Positions 20,817 through 32,333 of a DNA stretch of 64,000 nucleotides are shown one piece after another. The stretch is from positions 1 to 64,000 of the forward strand of contig JABYQU010000065.1 of NCBI GenBank assembly GCA_022264855.1. Direction: 5' to 3'. The stretch's first letter is position 1; every line of letters starts with the position of its first letter. A program made the position numbers and the translations under genes. Origin of the DNA: Lenzites betulinus. Its lineage: Eukaryota > Basidiomycota > Agaricomycetes > Polyporales > Polyporaceae. The notes under the pieces were generated by a model that saw only the letters and a list, made by a program, of their open reading frames with translations, did not search any database and was not told where the DNA came from.

Positions 20817-22922
20817 ATGGTCAGTGCAGTCGGACCAGGAAATGCGAGAGACGGCATACTCACGCTTAATCTATGTACAGGTTCTAGTCGGGGAAAAGAA
20901 ATACGCATGGTACGGTTATCGGGAGCGCTGAGACCGCAAGAGTTGCTCATGTTATCATAGCGAAACGTGCATCAAAGGCCACCGCTCCTCATCTTGCAAG
21001 CACACCGACCGCCCCCTCTTTGAGATCAAGAAGAAAGGCCGCCCTGTCACGCAATGCGAGCACTGCCGAGAATTACGGAAAACGCGTCAGATTCACGTCA
21101 AATGTGTTTGTGAAAGCAAAGAAAGCACCTACAGCGCGCTCCCCTCGGGGCCAGGTCCGTCGGGTCATGGTGTGTTAACCCATTTTTCATGTCACTGTCA
21201 GTGTCGTCTGACCGATAAGACCTGTGTGGTCGTTTGTTTCTTAGGTGTTGCCAAGGTTCCGGCCCGCGCCGCGTTTCCTAGCGGTCTTCCCGAAGGCCTG
21301 CTAGAAGCGTCGGTTGCATCGCGGCCATTGTCTGACGGGTCCGATTCGGACACAGGTGGTGAGTAACAGTGAGGGGACTTTCTGCAAGATATCCGAACGT
21401 TAATGCATGGCCTTCAGGTCGTGGATGCGCGTGTAAGGATGATGCTACCTGCAATTGTTGGGCACCTCGGAGTAGCGCAAAGCGTCCTGCTGGCCGTCGT
21501 GGCTCCGAAACGACGTCCGTTACAAGTGTCCCTGGTGAAACCATATCACAGCCTGCCGCGCTCGTCGTACACGCTCATAGCGGGAACAATCGACCTGTCC
21601 TTCCTAAACCACCCGCCGAACGAGCGGTCTCTCCATCTCGAAGCGCGCCTGTAGCTCCGCCGTCTGCTCCTCTTCGCGGCCGTTCTCCCAGTCATGGGCA
21701 ATCCTACTACAGCCCCTACGGTCGAGCGTACGAATACGCTCACGGCCACGAAGTTCCCTATCCTCAGCAGTCCCATCCGTCGACAGTGTATCCCCAGTCC
21801 GACGCCGACTACCTCCCTCCAGCCAGCCTCGACTCATCCTCGGAGGGCGGGAATGCAAACACGTACAGCCCTTGGGAGGCAGGCGGCGGATCCGCGGTAT
21901 ACTCCACCTCGTCTGACCCTCCCCCCTTGTGCAATTGTGGTTCCACTTGCGCGTGCGCTGGATGCCTTGAACACAACGGTCCGAACGCCGACCCTGTTGC
22001 ATCCTGCGCCAACCCCAATACGTGCTCTGCCTGCCTGGAGTGCAACATCATCGCTCTTACCGCGCTCTCGTCTGAGATCACACAGTCGATGTACGACCCG
22101 GCGCAGGTTCAAAATGTCGACGAGTGGCTTCGACAAGTCTCTGCTATGCCTGACTTTGCATCCTCTGGCAACCCCAACCCTGCCTTCTCGTCTTCTACGC
22201 TCACACAGTCTGACCTACGTTTCGAGGAAGCCCCTTCTCAAGGGCACAGGACTTGGAATGACGACCCCCGCGCCACGCCATCTCTGCCATCGTTCTCCTC
22301 TACCATCGAGTCCGACTGCTGTGGTGGACGCTGCCAATGCCCTACTAGAATGTGCAGCTGCCCTTCCGATTGCTGTGGATGCTGTCAGGGATGCTCGTGT
22401 ACCGGCTGTGACCACGATGGCTCCTCCGGCCGTACGTTGACGTTCGCTACGTCGGGCGAGAGGGCGCCATGCTGCGGCGGGAGCGATCACGACGGCTACT
22501 CCACGACCCGCACAACTTCGTCGATGCATACACAGGTTCCCTTCTCCCCCAACCCACTGGCATCGTCATCCGAAAACTCGCGCTTCGCCGATGGTAACTG
22601 GTCGTCGCATCTTCTGGCGGTTCCGCGAGAGACACTGAGTCGGGCCTCGTCGCTATCCTCCTCCAAGTCTTCTCCCAATCCCTCCACGTCTTCTTCCTCT
22701 CCGATGCCCTACGTTGACCCGCCCAATTCCGCACACGATGGAGATGGTAGTCATACGTCGGGTGTTCAGTCGTGTTGCTCCTCGATGGGAAACCTGTCGA
22801 CGCGTGCTTCGGGTAGTGGTCTGTCTCGTTCCCCTCCACAGCCGGGTCCTTTGAACTCCCCATCCTTCCCGCACAATGACAACACCGCATTCGGTCCCCA
22901 ACGGACTCGTCGTTATAGTTAG
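20817..22922 (+). CDS. Copper-fist transcription factor (Ace1/Mac1/Cuf1 type)
   Basis: Exons 20817-20819, 20881-20909, 20961-21169, 21245-21358, 21418-22922 (619 residues; stop TAG). The first coding exon is the ATG alone. Residues 1-40 are a full copper-fist domain: zinc ligands C11, C14, C23 and H25 in KKYACETCIKGHR...CKH, then KKKGRP, the minor-groove motif, at 35-39. CEHCRELRKTRQIHVKCVC follows. Further Cys clusters of the copper-sensing type are GCACKDDATCNCW, LCNCGSTCACAGC and a dense C-x-C run near residue 430 (CCGGRCQCPTRMCSCPSD and CCGCCQGCSC). The rest is Ser/Pro-rich. The family switches copper-uptake, metallothionein or copper-oxidase genes. Whether this one acts on copper excess (Ace1) or scarcity (Mac1/Cuf1) cannot be read from sequence. 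Confidence 0.92.
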
Positions 22923-23262
22923 ACGTAGTGACACGAGGAAAGAAAACTATCGATGATGTACGATTCCGCTTGCAATGTGCCCTTCTGCAGTGTATTTCTA
23001 GTAGACCAATGATCCGCGCTTCTTGAGCAATGTACATTGCCTTGCGCCCGCTTCTATATTAATGTCCGAGATTCTTCCCCGGAGCGTGGAACGTATTTCT
23101 AGATTGTGCACACACGAGATCCTCCTGCCTGCGTGAAGCAAACTCGGACACATTACAAACGACAGCAACGAATACGCAAAGAACGCCATCGATCGAGCCT
23201 AAGGTATCGAACAGCGTGGGGAGATAGCGAGCGACCAGAGCTAGGAAGTATCATCATGATAA
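22923..23262. other. 3' flank of copper-fist gene
   Basis: AT-richer non-coding DNA leading into the inverted-repeat element; no gene recognised. Confidence 0.5.
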
Positions 23263-23280
23263 CATCAGGAAAAACCTCCC
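23263..23280 (+). repeat. Left terminal inverted repeat
   Basis: 18-nt repeat, perfect match in reverse complement to the right end. Confidence 0.8.
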
Positions 23281-24965
23281 GCCGAAATAGTGCATATTTC
23301 CGCGATATTTTGGATATATTTGATGAAATGTCGCGGCCATCTTATTTCATGAAATCGGGCGGTCTCCATTCTGAATGCTGGGATATATCAGCGATATATC
23401 GTCAATACATCATGCACATTGTGTGGGATGTCATTCACATATCTGAACATGTTTTCCAATCATTCACACCAGGAGATGGAAGAGCAACGCCTGCAAGCGG
23501 GACATATATTGAATAGTACTACCTAAGGATACAAGCGGAGCCTCACATACAACAGATAAACTATCTAGGAGTATACTATGGAATATTGACGTATATCCTG
23601 CCAGCTCTGCCCATACACTCTGTACGACCTGTAAACAATGTTAGTGTTCAACGAGACGTGAGGGGTATGTAGCTCAATAGGACATACCGGCACACAGGGA
23701 ATGGATCAAGCACGTAATCTTCATGTTGGAGGGGTAGGCTTTACTGTCAGGACACTCCCGAAGTGGTACATACCTTCACATGCCGTTGACATAGGGACAG
23801 AGGGCGGCACGAAGGATGCCCCTCCACCGTGACGAAGAAAAGAGACCACTCACAATCGTGTAGTTATCCATATACTACAGAGCTTATAGCAGATCTAGCT
23901 TGCACTTGTGCGGTAAATATCCATGCGAAGTACGAACTTGAAGCGACTTACTTATTCTTACGGAACGGCGAGCGGTAGATGCTTCCTAATCTTGACCCCT
24001 CATGAGAAGGGCAAATCCTCGGCGGTCGGTAGCTAGAGAGCTGGGAGTTAACGAGTACAAGAAGTATAGACGAAACGACAGAGCGAGTGAGGGAGGGAGG
24101 AAAGATTGACTGAGGAGCAACGTGCCAGCGCACCGAGCGAGTACTTGGGCGCTGGCATTCCGCACCAAATATGTATCAACAACGGACCAGCGCCGACTTA
24201 GCCGCTCATTGAGCTGGGCGTCTCGGACTTGTATATTTCAGCGTCAGACTACTAATGGGACCAGGAAGTCGCAGGATCGCCGCCGTCAGACATCATCGTC
24301 CTGCACTCTTGTAAAACCTGGGGTTTACAATTTTAATGGACGACAAGCTACTAGGGAAGTGCCGCCTACGCGTCGGTGTATACCTTGCGCGTATTCGAAC
24401 GCGGCCGAACATGTTCTGCCCTGTTTCGCCTGGACCTCCGTCGCTCCCAGGGAGTCCAGAGATGGGTTGTCGCGGTGCATAGCAATAGCTTCTTCGATCT
24501 TGGGGTCCGAGAGACCTTACACGCGAGGTAATATCTATCAATGCGTCACCAGTAGGGGCACAATCCTGTGTCCGGGCGGCCATATTGCGGGTATCCTCCA
24601 TACTACACCGTCACGGTCGGCCATGCACGCAACATGGTGCGCCCTACTAGCTATGCATTCATTGTATTGCGCAACCTCGGTCATGAATGCAATATACACA
24701 TCGGTGAGCACAATATTGTACGTGAACGCGTGAACGTTGAACCGTGTGCCACGTCTGAATGCAACAGGATGCCCCCAGCGAGAATCTAGCAGGGTCACTT
24801 TATGGCGACGCTCGTCATTACATTAACAATATCCCGCATGTCTCGAAGTTTCCTCAAATATCATGACTTTTCGATGTATGTTGTCGATATATCGTGGTAT
24901 GCTCGATATATCCGCAATATCTTGTGGTATGCTAAATATATTCACGATATAGTAGCTATCTCACA

Positions 24966-24983
24966 GGGAGGTTTTTCCTGATG
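24966..24983 (-). repeat. Right terminal inverted repeat
   Basis: 18-nt repeat, perfect match in reverse complement to the left end. It lies 51 bases past the stop of the alanine aminotransferase gene. Confidence 0.8.
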
Positions 24984-25034
24984 AACACTACAGCTAAACC
25001 AATGAACCAATCTCCAACAGCCACAACGCCCGCT

Positions 25035-26866
25035 CTACACCCCGCCGTACTTCTTCAAGAAATTCAGGTGGAAGTTCTCGAGCGCGCTCACGTACTCCTC
25101 CACGCCCGGGCAGAGGCACGTCAGCCGGTAGTGGTGCTCGCCGTCCTTCTGGCCGAACCCGGACCCGGGCACGACACAGATCCCGGTCTCCTCGAGCAGC
25201 TGCAGCGCGTAGAGCGTGTCGGGGCTCTTCCCCAGCCGCGCCGCCTCCTCCACCGCCTTGTCCGGCAGCTCGAGCTTCGGGTAGAGGTACAGCGCGCCGG
25301 GCGAGTCCACGCACGACACGCCCGGGAGCGAGTTCAGGCGCTGCGCCATGAGGCGCGTCCGGTGCCGGAGCGCGTCGTGGATCGTGTCCGTCTCGCGCTT
25401 CCACTGCGCGTACGAGGGCTCGTTCGACCGCGGCGGGCGCACGAGGCAGTCCACACCGATTTGGCCGGACAGCGGCGGGCAGAGCGTCACGCTCGCCATC
25501 TTGTACAGCAGCGCGCGCACGTCCTCCGCGATGTTCGTGCACTCGAAGTAGCCTCCGCGCCGGCCGCACTCGCCCTTGACGCCCTTGGAGATCGAGTGGA
25601 ACGAGAAGAGCGGGATCGGCGACTGCAGCTCCCGCACGACCTGCTTGAACGAGTGGAACGGGTGCGTGTCAGGCCGGTGCAAGTTCGCCTGGTACACCTC
25701 GTCCGCGAGTAGCACGAGCGAGTGCTCCTCGCACAGTCGTACGAGGTCCGCCATCGTGCTCTTGTCCAGGATCGCGCCCGTCGGGTTGCCCGGGTTGATC
25801 ACGACGAGCGCGCGCGGCACCACGCCGTCCTTCTCCGCCTTGGCGAGCGCCGTGCGGATCTCATCGAGTGAGGTCGACCAGCCCTCGGCTTCGGATAGAT
25901 GGTACGGGAGCGCGACGCCAGAGTATTGCGCTAGGGTTGCCGTGTAGAGCGGGTACTGGGGGATGGGGATCAGGATGCCGGTGACGTTGGGAGTGATGAG
26001 AACGTTCAGGATGAGCGACACGCCGGCCGACGCGCCAGTTGTTAGGAAGATGTCTTCGGGGTCGCTCGGGAAGCCGTCGCGCTCTGGAAAGGAATTAGTA
26101 AACATATTCAGAGGGACGCAAAGCTGTGGCACGATCCGGCCACCCAGTACCACCCGCGTGATTCCTGACCGCCACCGACAGGCGTATGGCAGCACGCAGC
26201 AAGCCAACAGTGTGCTCTGTCATGGGAGCACACCTGCAAGTCTCGCCACATCCAGCGGAGACTCGCTCAGAGGCTGGGCCTCAGCGCAGGGGTAGCTGAC
26301 CCACTGACGGATGATATATTCCCATGCCCGGAAGGAGGCGTACCTTCAATAAATTTGGCCACATGTTTCCGGATAAGCGGCACGCCTTTGCTGTGCGAGT
26401 ATGCGCCAATCGATCCGATTTCTTCCTGCAGCTCCCGTGCGCGGTCGAGGACGTCCTGCGGCCACTTGCCCTTGACGAGCTCAGCGAGCGGCGGGTACTC
26501 CATGAGGGCGGAGACCTGCGCGCTGCTCAGGATTTGCAAGAAGAACATATACGGGGGAATACGCACCTGGCGCGTAAATGTCAAGAACGGCTGGTCAAGT
26601 CCCTTTTGCTGAGGGTTCCCGATGTTGGACGAGATGACCTTCTTGAACGGTAGGTCATGGTTGTCGGTCTGGAGTTTTACGCGCAACTCCTCTGCCTTGA
26701 TCGCGAGCTCGCCGCGGACGGCGTACTGGACCTTCTGGATGGCGGGGTTGAGGTCTGCGGCGGAGAGGGAACGCATATTGTGCCAGTGGACGTAGCGGAC
26801 GAAGGATGGGGGCGCCTTGGTCAGGCGGACGACCCGGTTTTGTACTCGAGACGCAGAGCTGATCAT
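25035..26866 (-). CDS. ALT1: Alanine aminotransferase (class I/II PLP enzyme)
   Basis: Exons 26866-26344 and 26083-25035 (523 residues; junction FIE|ERDGFPSD). The enzyme exchanges the amino group between alanine/2-oxoglutarate and pyruvate/glutamate. The N-terminus MISSASRVQNRVVRLTKAPP is basic and hydroxylated, as in a mitochondrial presequence. Family landmarks: ISSNIGNPQ, IGSIGAYSHSKG, the LTTGASAGV cofactor loop, INPGNPTGA, LLADEVYQ, the PLP lysine in FHSISKGVKGECGRRGGYFE, and C-terminal RLTCLCPG. Length matches fungal Alt1/Alt2. A longer frame to 26896 would need a GTG start and is not used. The 3' end lies 51 bases from the inverted-repeat element. Confidence 0.94.
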
Positions 26867-27792
26867 GGCGCAGCGAGGTCTAGACGATCGTCGCACCAGT
26901 CACCGAGGCGGCACGCGATGTAGGCTGATCACCCGAGAGTCTGCAGAACGTGCTGGGGTCGTCGCCGCCGTCGTCGACGATGAGCTCGAGAATGACTCGA
27001 ATAGTACCCGATCGGGTTTATAGACTAACTTTATGGGCGCTCTGTCAACCCCGGAGTGTCCGGAGGTTCTGTGCGGGGAAATAGCATAAGGGGACCCCGA
27101 AGAGTCCGCATAATATGCTTCAACTAGTCACTACCAGTAGTAACTTACCACTAGTAGGACCCAGAGGTCAACATGATATACCACATTGACACACGTATGT
27201 GGTTGAACAGCAGCGGACGCCAGCATCGTCTCAGTGTTCATGAATGTTTACCCATCTCAAACAAGCCGGAAGAGTAAGACAAACGCTGAATCCCACTTTA
27301 GTGGAAGGATGCGCAGCGATATATATATCATGAACGTTGAACAGGCTTCCACGTTCCACCGTGATCACGCCGGTGCTTCTTTTCCGCGCGAGGCTGCTCA
27401 TCGCATACCCGAACTGAGTACTGAGAACAGATCTGCGGTGTGCGGCAATACCACGAAATCCGGGGTGGTGCCGAAGACATACGTAGGCTTTGTCACAGTT
27501 TACCCGGACATTGGCATGCATTATGCATCAATGCTAACGTGCAGACGACGGGGCGATCTATCAATGCTCCCCGGGCCCGTATCCTCCACCGCAAGTTCAT
27601 GAATGACCGCTCAAACAACAACCGGGGGGTACCTCATCGTTCACACGTTCCCATACGCTTGGTATCTGGGGCATACGGACCTAGAGAGAAATATACGTAG
27701 TACATGGAGGCATGATAACGAACAAACATGATACAGATATAGAGACTGGTACAAAGCTACCGCTAAGAACTTGAAGCAGCACCAATAACCGT
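26867..27792. other. Intergenic upstream of alanine aminotransferase
   Basis: Promoter region of ALT1 plus the 3' flank of the next gene. No coding region, repeat or RNA recognised. Confidence 0.5.
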
Positions 27793-28832
27793 TTACTTGC
27801 GCTCAAACTCATACAGCTCGATCTCGGGGAAAATGTACACTCTGCCCAAGTAATCAGGAAAGCTGCGGCGGATGCTGACAATACCGGCAAATTCAGGCCG
27901 CGGCTCCTTCATCCAACGCTGCAGGATGGGATTGTTGACGCCCTCGAGCGAGGGGTGCTCATCCGAGTCCGTCCACAGCGCCCACTGGTCCCATGGCAAG
28001 GTTGTGAATACAGGTGTGAGTGATAACGTATGCACATGCCACTTACGACGGCGTTGAACCACTTTCTCTGAAGGCGCAGCACTTTAACGAGGACATCTTC
28101 GTAGGTGAGCGGCGTGGATGCATGCTCGGAAGGGCGGTAAGGGACCTCGAAAAGTTTTCTATACTGGTTGGGGAGCTGCGTGATGTATCTATCAGTATCA
28201 CAGCGAAGCACGGGCGTGAAAGTACTCACATATGCATTCATGAACACAACCTCATTGCGAAAGGCCTCTGAGAAGAACGGCGTGGACGCTGCCCAGGGGA
28301 AGCGCTTTCTCACGAGGGACCTAGTCAAGTCCAACTTAGGCTGGCCTGGGCGACCGTCTATCACCTGGTCTAGAATGTCTTGTATAGTGATTCCATCCAT
28401 GGGGTATTCGTCGTCAACGATGCCGGAGGGCTTGCAGTCCGATCCGTCAACAACCCACATCCAGGTTGGGTCGGTGGCCGCCTGCAGGGGCAGCCGGTAA
28501 ACAGCGCCGGTGTGTGTCACTTCTTCCAGTGGTCGTATCATCACGGCACGGTCACTGGAGGGATGCGCCACTTTCGTCCGCCCGGCCTGCATGTGCGTTG
28601 CCTCGTATACGTGGCCAGTCTGTCCCATGCCGTAGCGCGGCAGGGCCGTTTGAGAGGGAGCCAGCTGCGCACCGCTCGCGGAATGGCTAGGGCCTGAGCC
28701 TGAACGCGATGCATGTCAGTAAGCTCATCAGCTGCGTAGACGAATGGACACACCAGCATACGCGCCCCCTCCTGCTGGCGCAGTAGGATAGTTCTGGCCT
28801 TGGAACGAGTGGTGTGTGTTGTATTGAGCCAT
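27793..28832 (-). CDS. Unrecognised four-exon protein
   Basis: Exons 28832-28754, 28699-28230, 28175-28047, 27984-27793 (289 residues; ATG 28832, stop TAA 27795-27793). The 54-nt intron 28229-28176 (GTGAGT...CGCAG) is a multiple of three, so reading through it would add 18 residues; splice consensus favours removal. An AATAAAAGG TATA-like box lies about 85 bases upstream. The N-terminus is Gln/Gly/Ala-rich (MAQYNTHHSFQGQNYPTAP). The middle has a compact segment (GITIQDILDQVIDGRP, RKRFPWAASTPFFSEAFRNEV) and the C-terminus is acidic/aromatic (VYIFPEIELYEFERK). I do not recognise the family; no signal peptide or membrane helix is seen. Confidence 0.65.
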
Positions 28833-28914
28833 CGGAGCGTCGGACTGAGGAGCGAGAGGAAGTGAGATGTCGAGGGATACTGGGCACCTGCAGGACATGG
28901 TCAGAATTCCACTC

Positions 28915-28923
28915 GCCTTTTAT
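28915..28923 (-). promoter_or_regulatory. TATA-like box of the four-exon gene
   Basis: AATAAAAGG on the minus strand, about 85 bases before the ATG at 28832. Confidence 0.35.
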
Positions 28924-30318
28924 TCAGCAGTGTGTGGTCGGTCGAGGATGGATGTGGCACGCAGTGGACATTGCACGCGGTACTCACTAGTGCCGACAAG
29001 CTTATTCCCGCACGCCGTCCGTCCCCAACGGGTACGTGCGCACAGTGCGTGCCGTGTATACCTGTCGTGCCTGGACAAAGCCACTTGTTGGCAAAGCGCG
29101 CCGCTTGGCCCTTGGACGACAGCTGGTTGATCGACACGACCGTGGCGCAGGTGTGCATAGTCCTCAATCGGTTTTGCACAGGAAGCGATTGTACGGCATG
29201 AAAATGACCAATTGAGATAGGGGATGAGGCCCATTACCTGAGCGCATTCCAGGAGGTCGCTTGGACCGGCATTCGACAGGCGGAGACCACGACTCGGGAG
29301 CCACCGAATGCAGAAACGATCGGGCGATGCGCCCCGGTAGGGGCGTCGAACCTGGAATATTGCTCTCCTGCGTCGATGTTGGCAAAATCGGAGATGTTGT
29401 CCCGGGATGAGGCTGAAATAACAAGTCGAGTCTCTCCGACTCTCTCGTGCAAAGTTGTAAGTGTTGTGGTGGCTGTGCAGTGTATTCGAGCTTGTTTTTG
29501 TCCTTCCTTGGCCTACTGTACATCGGGTTGGTTGTGCTAAAGACGACATGTCAATAATTTGAGGACCGTGGGTGGCGCGCGGACGCTCTTTTGCAACAGA
29601 GAGGAACTCTTGTATCCACGACGATTGTAGAAACTCATTGTTCTTACAAACCTTAGGCCTTAGGGCTGACCCACTTACCTGTACATGTGCATGTGGGCCT
29701 GGGCAGAGCCCATGTATGAATCTCGTGGATGTGATTGGCCTCGCCTACAACTCAATCAGGGGAAACTTCATACAAGACTCTATGTGCCATTGGATTTCGA
29801 GAAGTGACGCAGCCATCACGAAATCTATTTGGTCCAACGGAGTGCACTCGCAACTAGAAAGCCTGGAAAGTATCAGTAAATTAGTCCACGAACGACATAA
29901 CCACGCGGGACACGCACATACACCCACCCCAGCCATAATCCGCTTCCCCACAACTGAGCCGGGTGCATGTGCGCGCGACTGATTGAGAGCATATACGCCG
30001 ACACCCCCAAGCGCGCCCGTCCCTATGACCCGACACGCAAGACAGTCTTTGGAATTCTGTGACAGACCGATGTGAGAGGCCTCTGCGCTCGACGCGGGGC
30101 GGGGTTCAGAGGATGGTGAAGACATGCGGAGGAGTCGAGTCTTGGCGGCAGGAGACAAGACGCGCCAGACGCCGAGAACAGCGAGCGCGCGAGTCGCGGC
30201 GTCGGCGCGTCGGCGGCCCACCCACCGCGATCATCATTCCCATGACCCTCATCGTCGTGCAAGCTCCGCGGAGTCTCCGCGGCCAGCTTTGGACCCATCG
30301 CACAGGGCTATACCAGCC
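28924..30318. other. Divergent intergenic region, no gene recognised
   Basis: Lies between the unrecognised gene (-) and HMG-CoA lyase (+). Several frames of 60-200 codons are present on both strands, without splice coherence or motifs. Confidence 0.45.
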
Positions 30319-30325
30319 TATATAT
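30319..30325 (+). promoter_or_regulatory. TATA box of HMG-CoA lyase
   Basis: TATATAT about 50 bases before the ATG at 30374. Confidence 0.5.
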
Positions 30326-30373
30326 GCGACAGAACACGACCTCAGTTCACTCTAGAGCCTATTTCTATCCGCC

Positions 30374-31672
30374 ATGTTCTCTCGGCATGCTGGACGTCCC
30401 ATCCTTCGGCGCCCCGCCCGCCTGTGCCCACCTGGACAGCGTGCATACGCGACTACCGTGCGCGAACGCGTTCGCATCGTCGACGTCGGGCCTCGAGATG
30501 GCCTGCAGAACGAGTCTGCAGTGATCCCGCCCGCGGTGAAAGCGGAGCTTGTGAATCGGCTCACGAGGGCCGGGATGGACATCATCGAGTCGGGTAGTTT
30601 CGTGAGTCCGAAGTGGGTCCCTCAGGTGAGCATTGCGCGCGCGATATGTATCGCCAGAAGATATATCTCCATTTGCCTCGACAAACGCGCTATACAAGGT
30701 CTCGATAGGTTACTGACATGGCGGTAGATGGCGGGCACCGCAGACGTCCTGAAGCTTATGGAACGACATGAAGGCCTCCACTACCCCGTCCTGGTGCCGA
30801 ACATGAAGGGTTTGGAGATACTACTTGACTTGCTCTCCAAGCAACCCAAATCCGAGGTGCCGTACACCGACGAGATTGCGGTCTTCACGGCGGCGACGGA
30901 CGCGTTCGCGAAGGCAAACACCAACTGCACCGTCGCAGAGTCTCTCGAACGTCTTTCCGTCGTGGCGAAGCGCGCTACTTCGGAAGGCCTGCGAATCCGC
31001 GGGTACGCGTGCTTGATTGAGACGCGCGTGGTTCACTGACCATATGCAAAGATATGTGAGCGTGGTCATCGATTGCCCATACTCGGGCCACGTCGACCCC
31101 GCGAACGTGAGGAGCATATCACAAGCGCTGCTCGACATGGGCTGCTACGAGGTCAGCCTGGGCGACACGGTCGGCACCGGGAACCCAACGACCGTCGACC
31201 GGCTGCTCCGCACCGTCATACAGGGCAACGGCGGGATCCCAGCAGAAAAGCTAGCGGTAGGGCGCCGTCTGTCTCTGGCTGGCACTGCGCGACGACGCTC
31301 AGATCATACTTGCAGGGCCACTTCCACGACACGTACGGCATGGCGGTCGCGAACATTTTCACCGCCCTCGAGCACGGCGTGCGCACGTTCGATGCTGCCG
31401 TGGGTGGGCTCGGCGGGTGTCCCTACTCCCCGGGTGCGACTGGCAACGTCGCCACTGAGGACGTGCTGTATGCACTCCGTGGAAGTCCGTACGAGGCACC
31501 CGGCGAGCTCGAGGCCATCGCGAAGGTTGGGACGTGGATCTCGAAGACCCTCAACCGGCCGAATGCGAGCCGGGTTGGGCGAGCGCTCGAGGCACGGCGA
31601 GAGCGAGAGAATGTGGAGAAGGAGCGAGAATCCGACGGCGGTGAAGCGGAGGCCATCTCTGCGAAGCTCTGA
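30374..31672 (+). CDS. HMGCL: Hydroxymethylglutaryl-CoA lyase
   Basis: Exons 30374-30625, 30728-31002, 31052-31256, 31316-31672 (362 residues, phases consistent). The enzyme cleaves HMG-CoA to acetoacetate and acetyl-CoA, the last step of leucine breakdown. The N-terminus MFSRHAGRPILRRPARLC...QRAYATT is a good mitochondrial presequence with a likely cleavage site. Family motifs: VGPRDGLQNES, ESGSFVSPKWVPQMAGTADV, GYVSVVIDCPYSG, SLGDTVGTGNP, the metal-binding HFHDTYG, and the catalytic-Cys signature AAVGGLGGCPYSPGATGNVATED. The C-terminus is AKL, a permitted peroxisomal PTS1 tripeptide (the animal enzyme ends in CKL), so dual targeting is possible. An extended Arg/Glu-rich tail precedes it. 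Confidence 0.95.
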
Positions 31673-32243
31673 GCCTGGCAATATGATTACTATACCCAAC
31701 CAATTGTGTGGTTCGGGGTGAGCGACTCTCGATTGAACATCTCCTGTCCAATATCCTGACACTCTGACCAGATATTGCAGCGCGCATGGGCTAATAAGTA
31801 GACTCCAAATGCATTATGCGAGCAAGCTTTTGTGAACCAAATCGCAGCAAAGTACATCTTGGTACAAGCGTACGGATCTACAGTCTTGTCCGCAGGGACC
31901 ATGCAGGTCGTTCATCACACACGCTGCGCCATCTTTGGACGCCGCCTTGACCGAGCCGCTGGCTGCCGTGATCCAACGCTCTGTCCATCCGCTCCGGTGT
32001 TGTGTTCCCGCCAGCCCTACACCTGAAGCACCGGCTACCAGGCTCCTCCGAGCCCCACGCTTTGTATGTCCATCTCGTGGTACGCGGGGACGCTTAGCCT
32101 TCGTGGACCGCAAGGCGACCGTCCATTGATTCATTCCATCCGATGCGAACTCCCATGCATCCCAGACGACCAAGAGTAAGCAAATGTCGTTGGACGCCTG
32201 AATGTTTTTTATGGTTGTCTACGTCAAAGCAGTCTCAGTCAGG
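31673..32243. other. Intergenic, no gene recognised
   Basis: 3' flank of HMG-CoA lyase and 5' flank of the third orphan-family gene. No coding evidence. Confidence 0.5.
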
Positions 32244-32250
32244 TATAAAA
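32244..32250 (+). promoter_or_regulatory. TATA box of orphan-family gene C
   Basis: TATAAAA about 84 bases before the ATG at 32334. Confidence 0.6.
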
Positions 32251-32333
32251 TGGGGTTCTAAACCCTTCCAAACCACCCCCCACCTCCGCGTCGTCTCCCA
32301 TTTTTTCAACAGTCTAGCACCACCGACATCGAT

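Larger units (their letters stand above)
23263..24983. mobile_element. Non-autonomous DNA transposon-like element with 18-bp perfect TIRs
   Basis: CATCAGGAAAAACCTCCC at 23263-23280 is the exact reverse complement of 24966-24983, giving a 1721-bp unit. Just inside both ends the DNA is AT-rich and carries GATATATC-type words (23307-23410 and 24885-24955). On the right side these are arranged as near-repeats ending in GTGGTATGCT, as expected of subterminal transposase-binding sites. No transposase frame is present, so the unit would depend on another element. No clear target-site duplication could be seen next to the repeats, so the superfamily is undetermined. Confidence 0.65.

Noticed and set aside
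23251..24991. Target-site duplication of the TIR element
   Set aside because: Flanks (GATAA on the left, AACAC on the right) share only two bases; no convincing duplication.
28176..28229. Read-through of the 54-nt in-frame segment as coding
   Set aside because: GTGAGT donor and CGCAG acceptor with typical intron length make splicing more likely, although both readings stay in frame.
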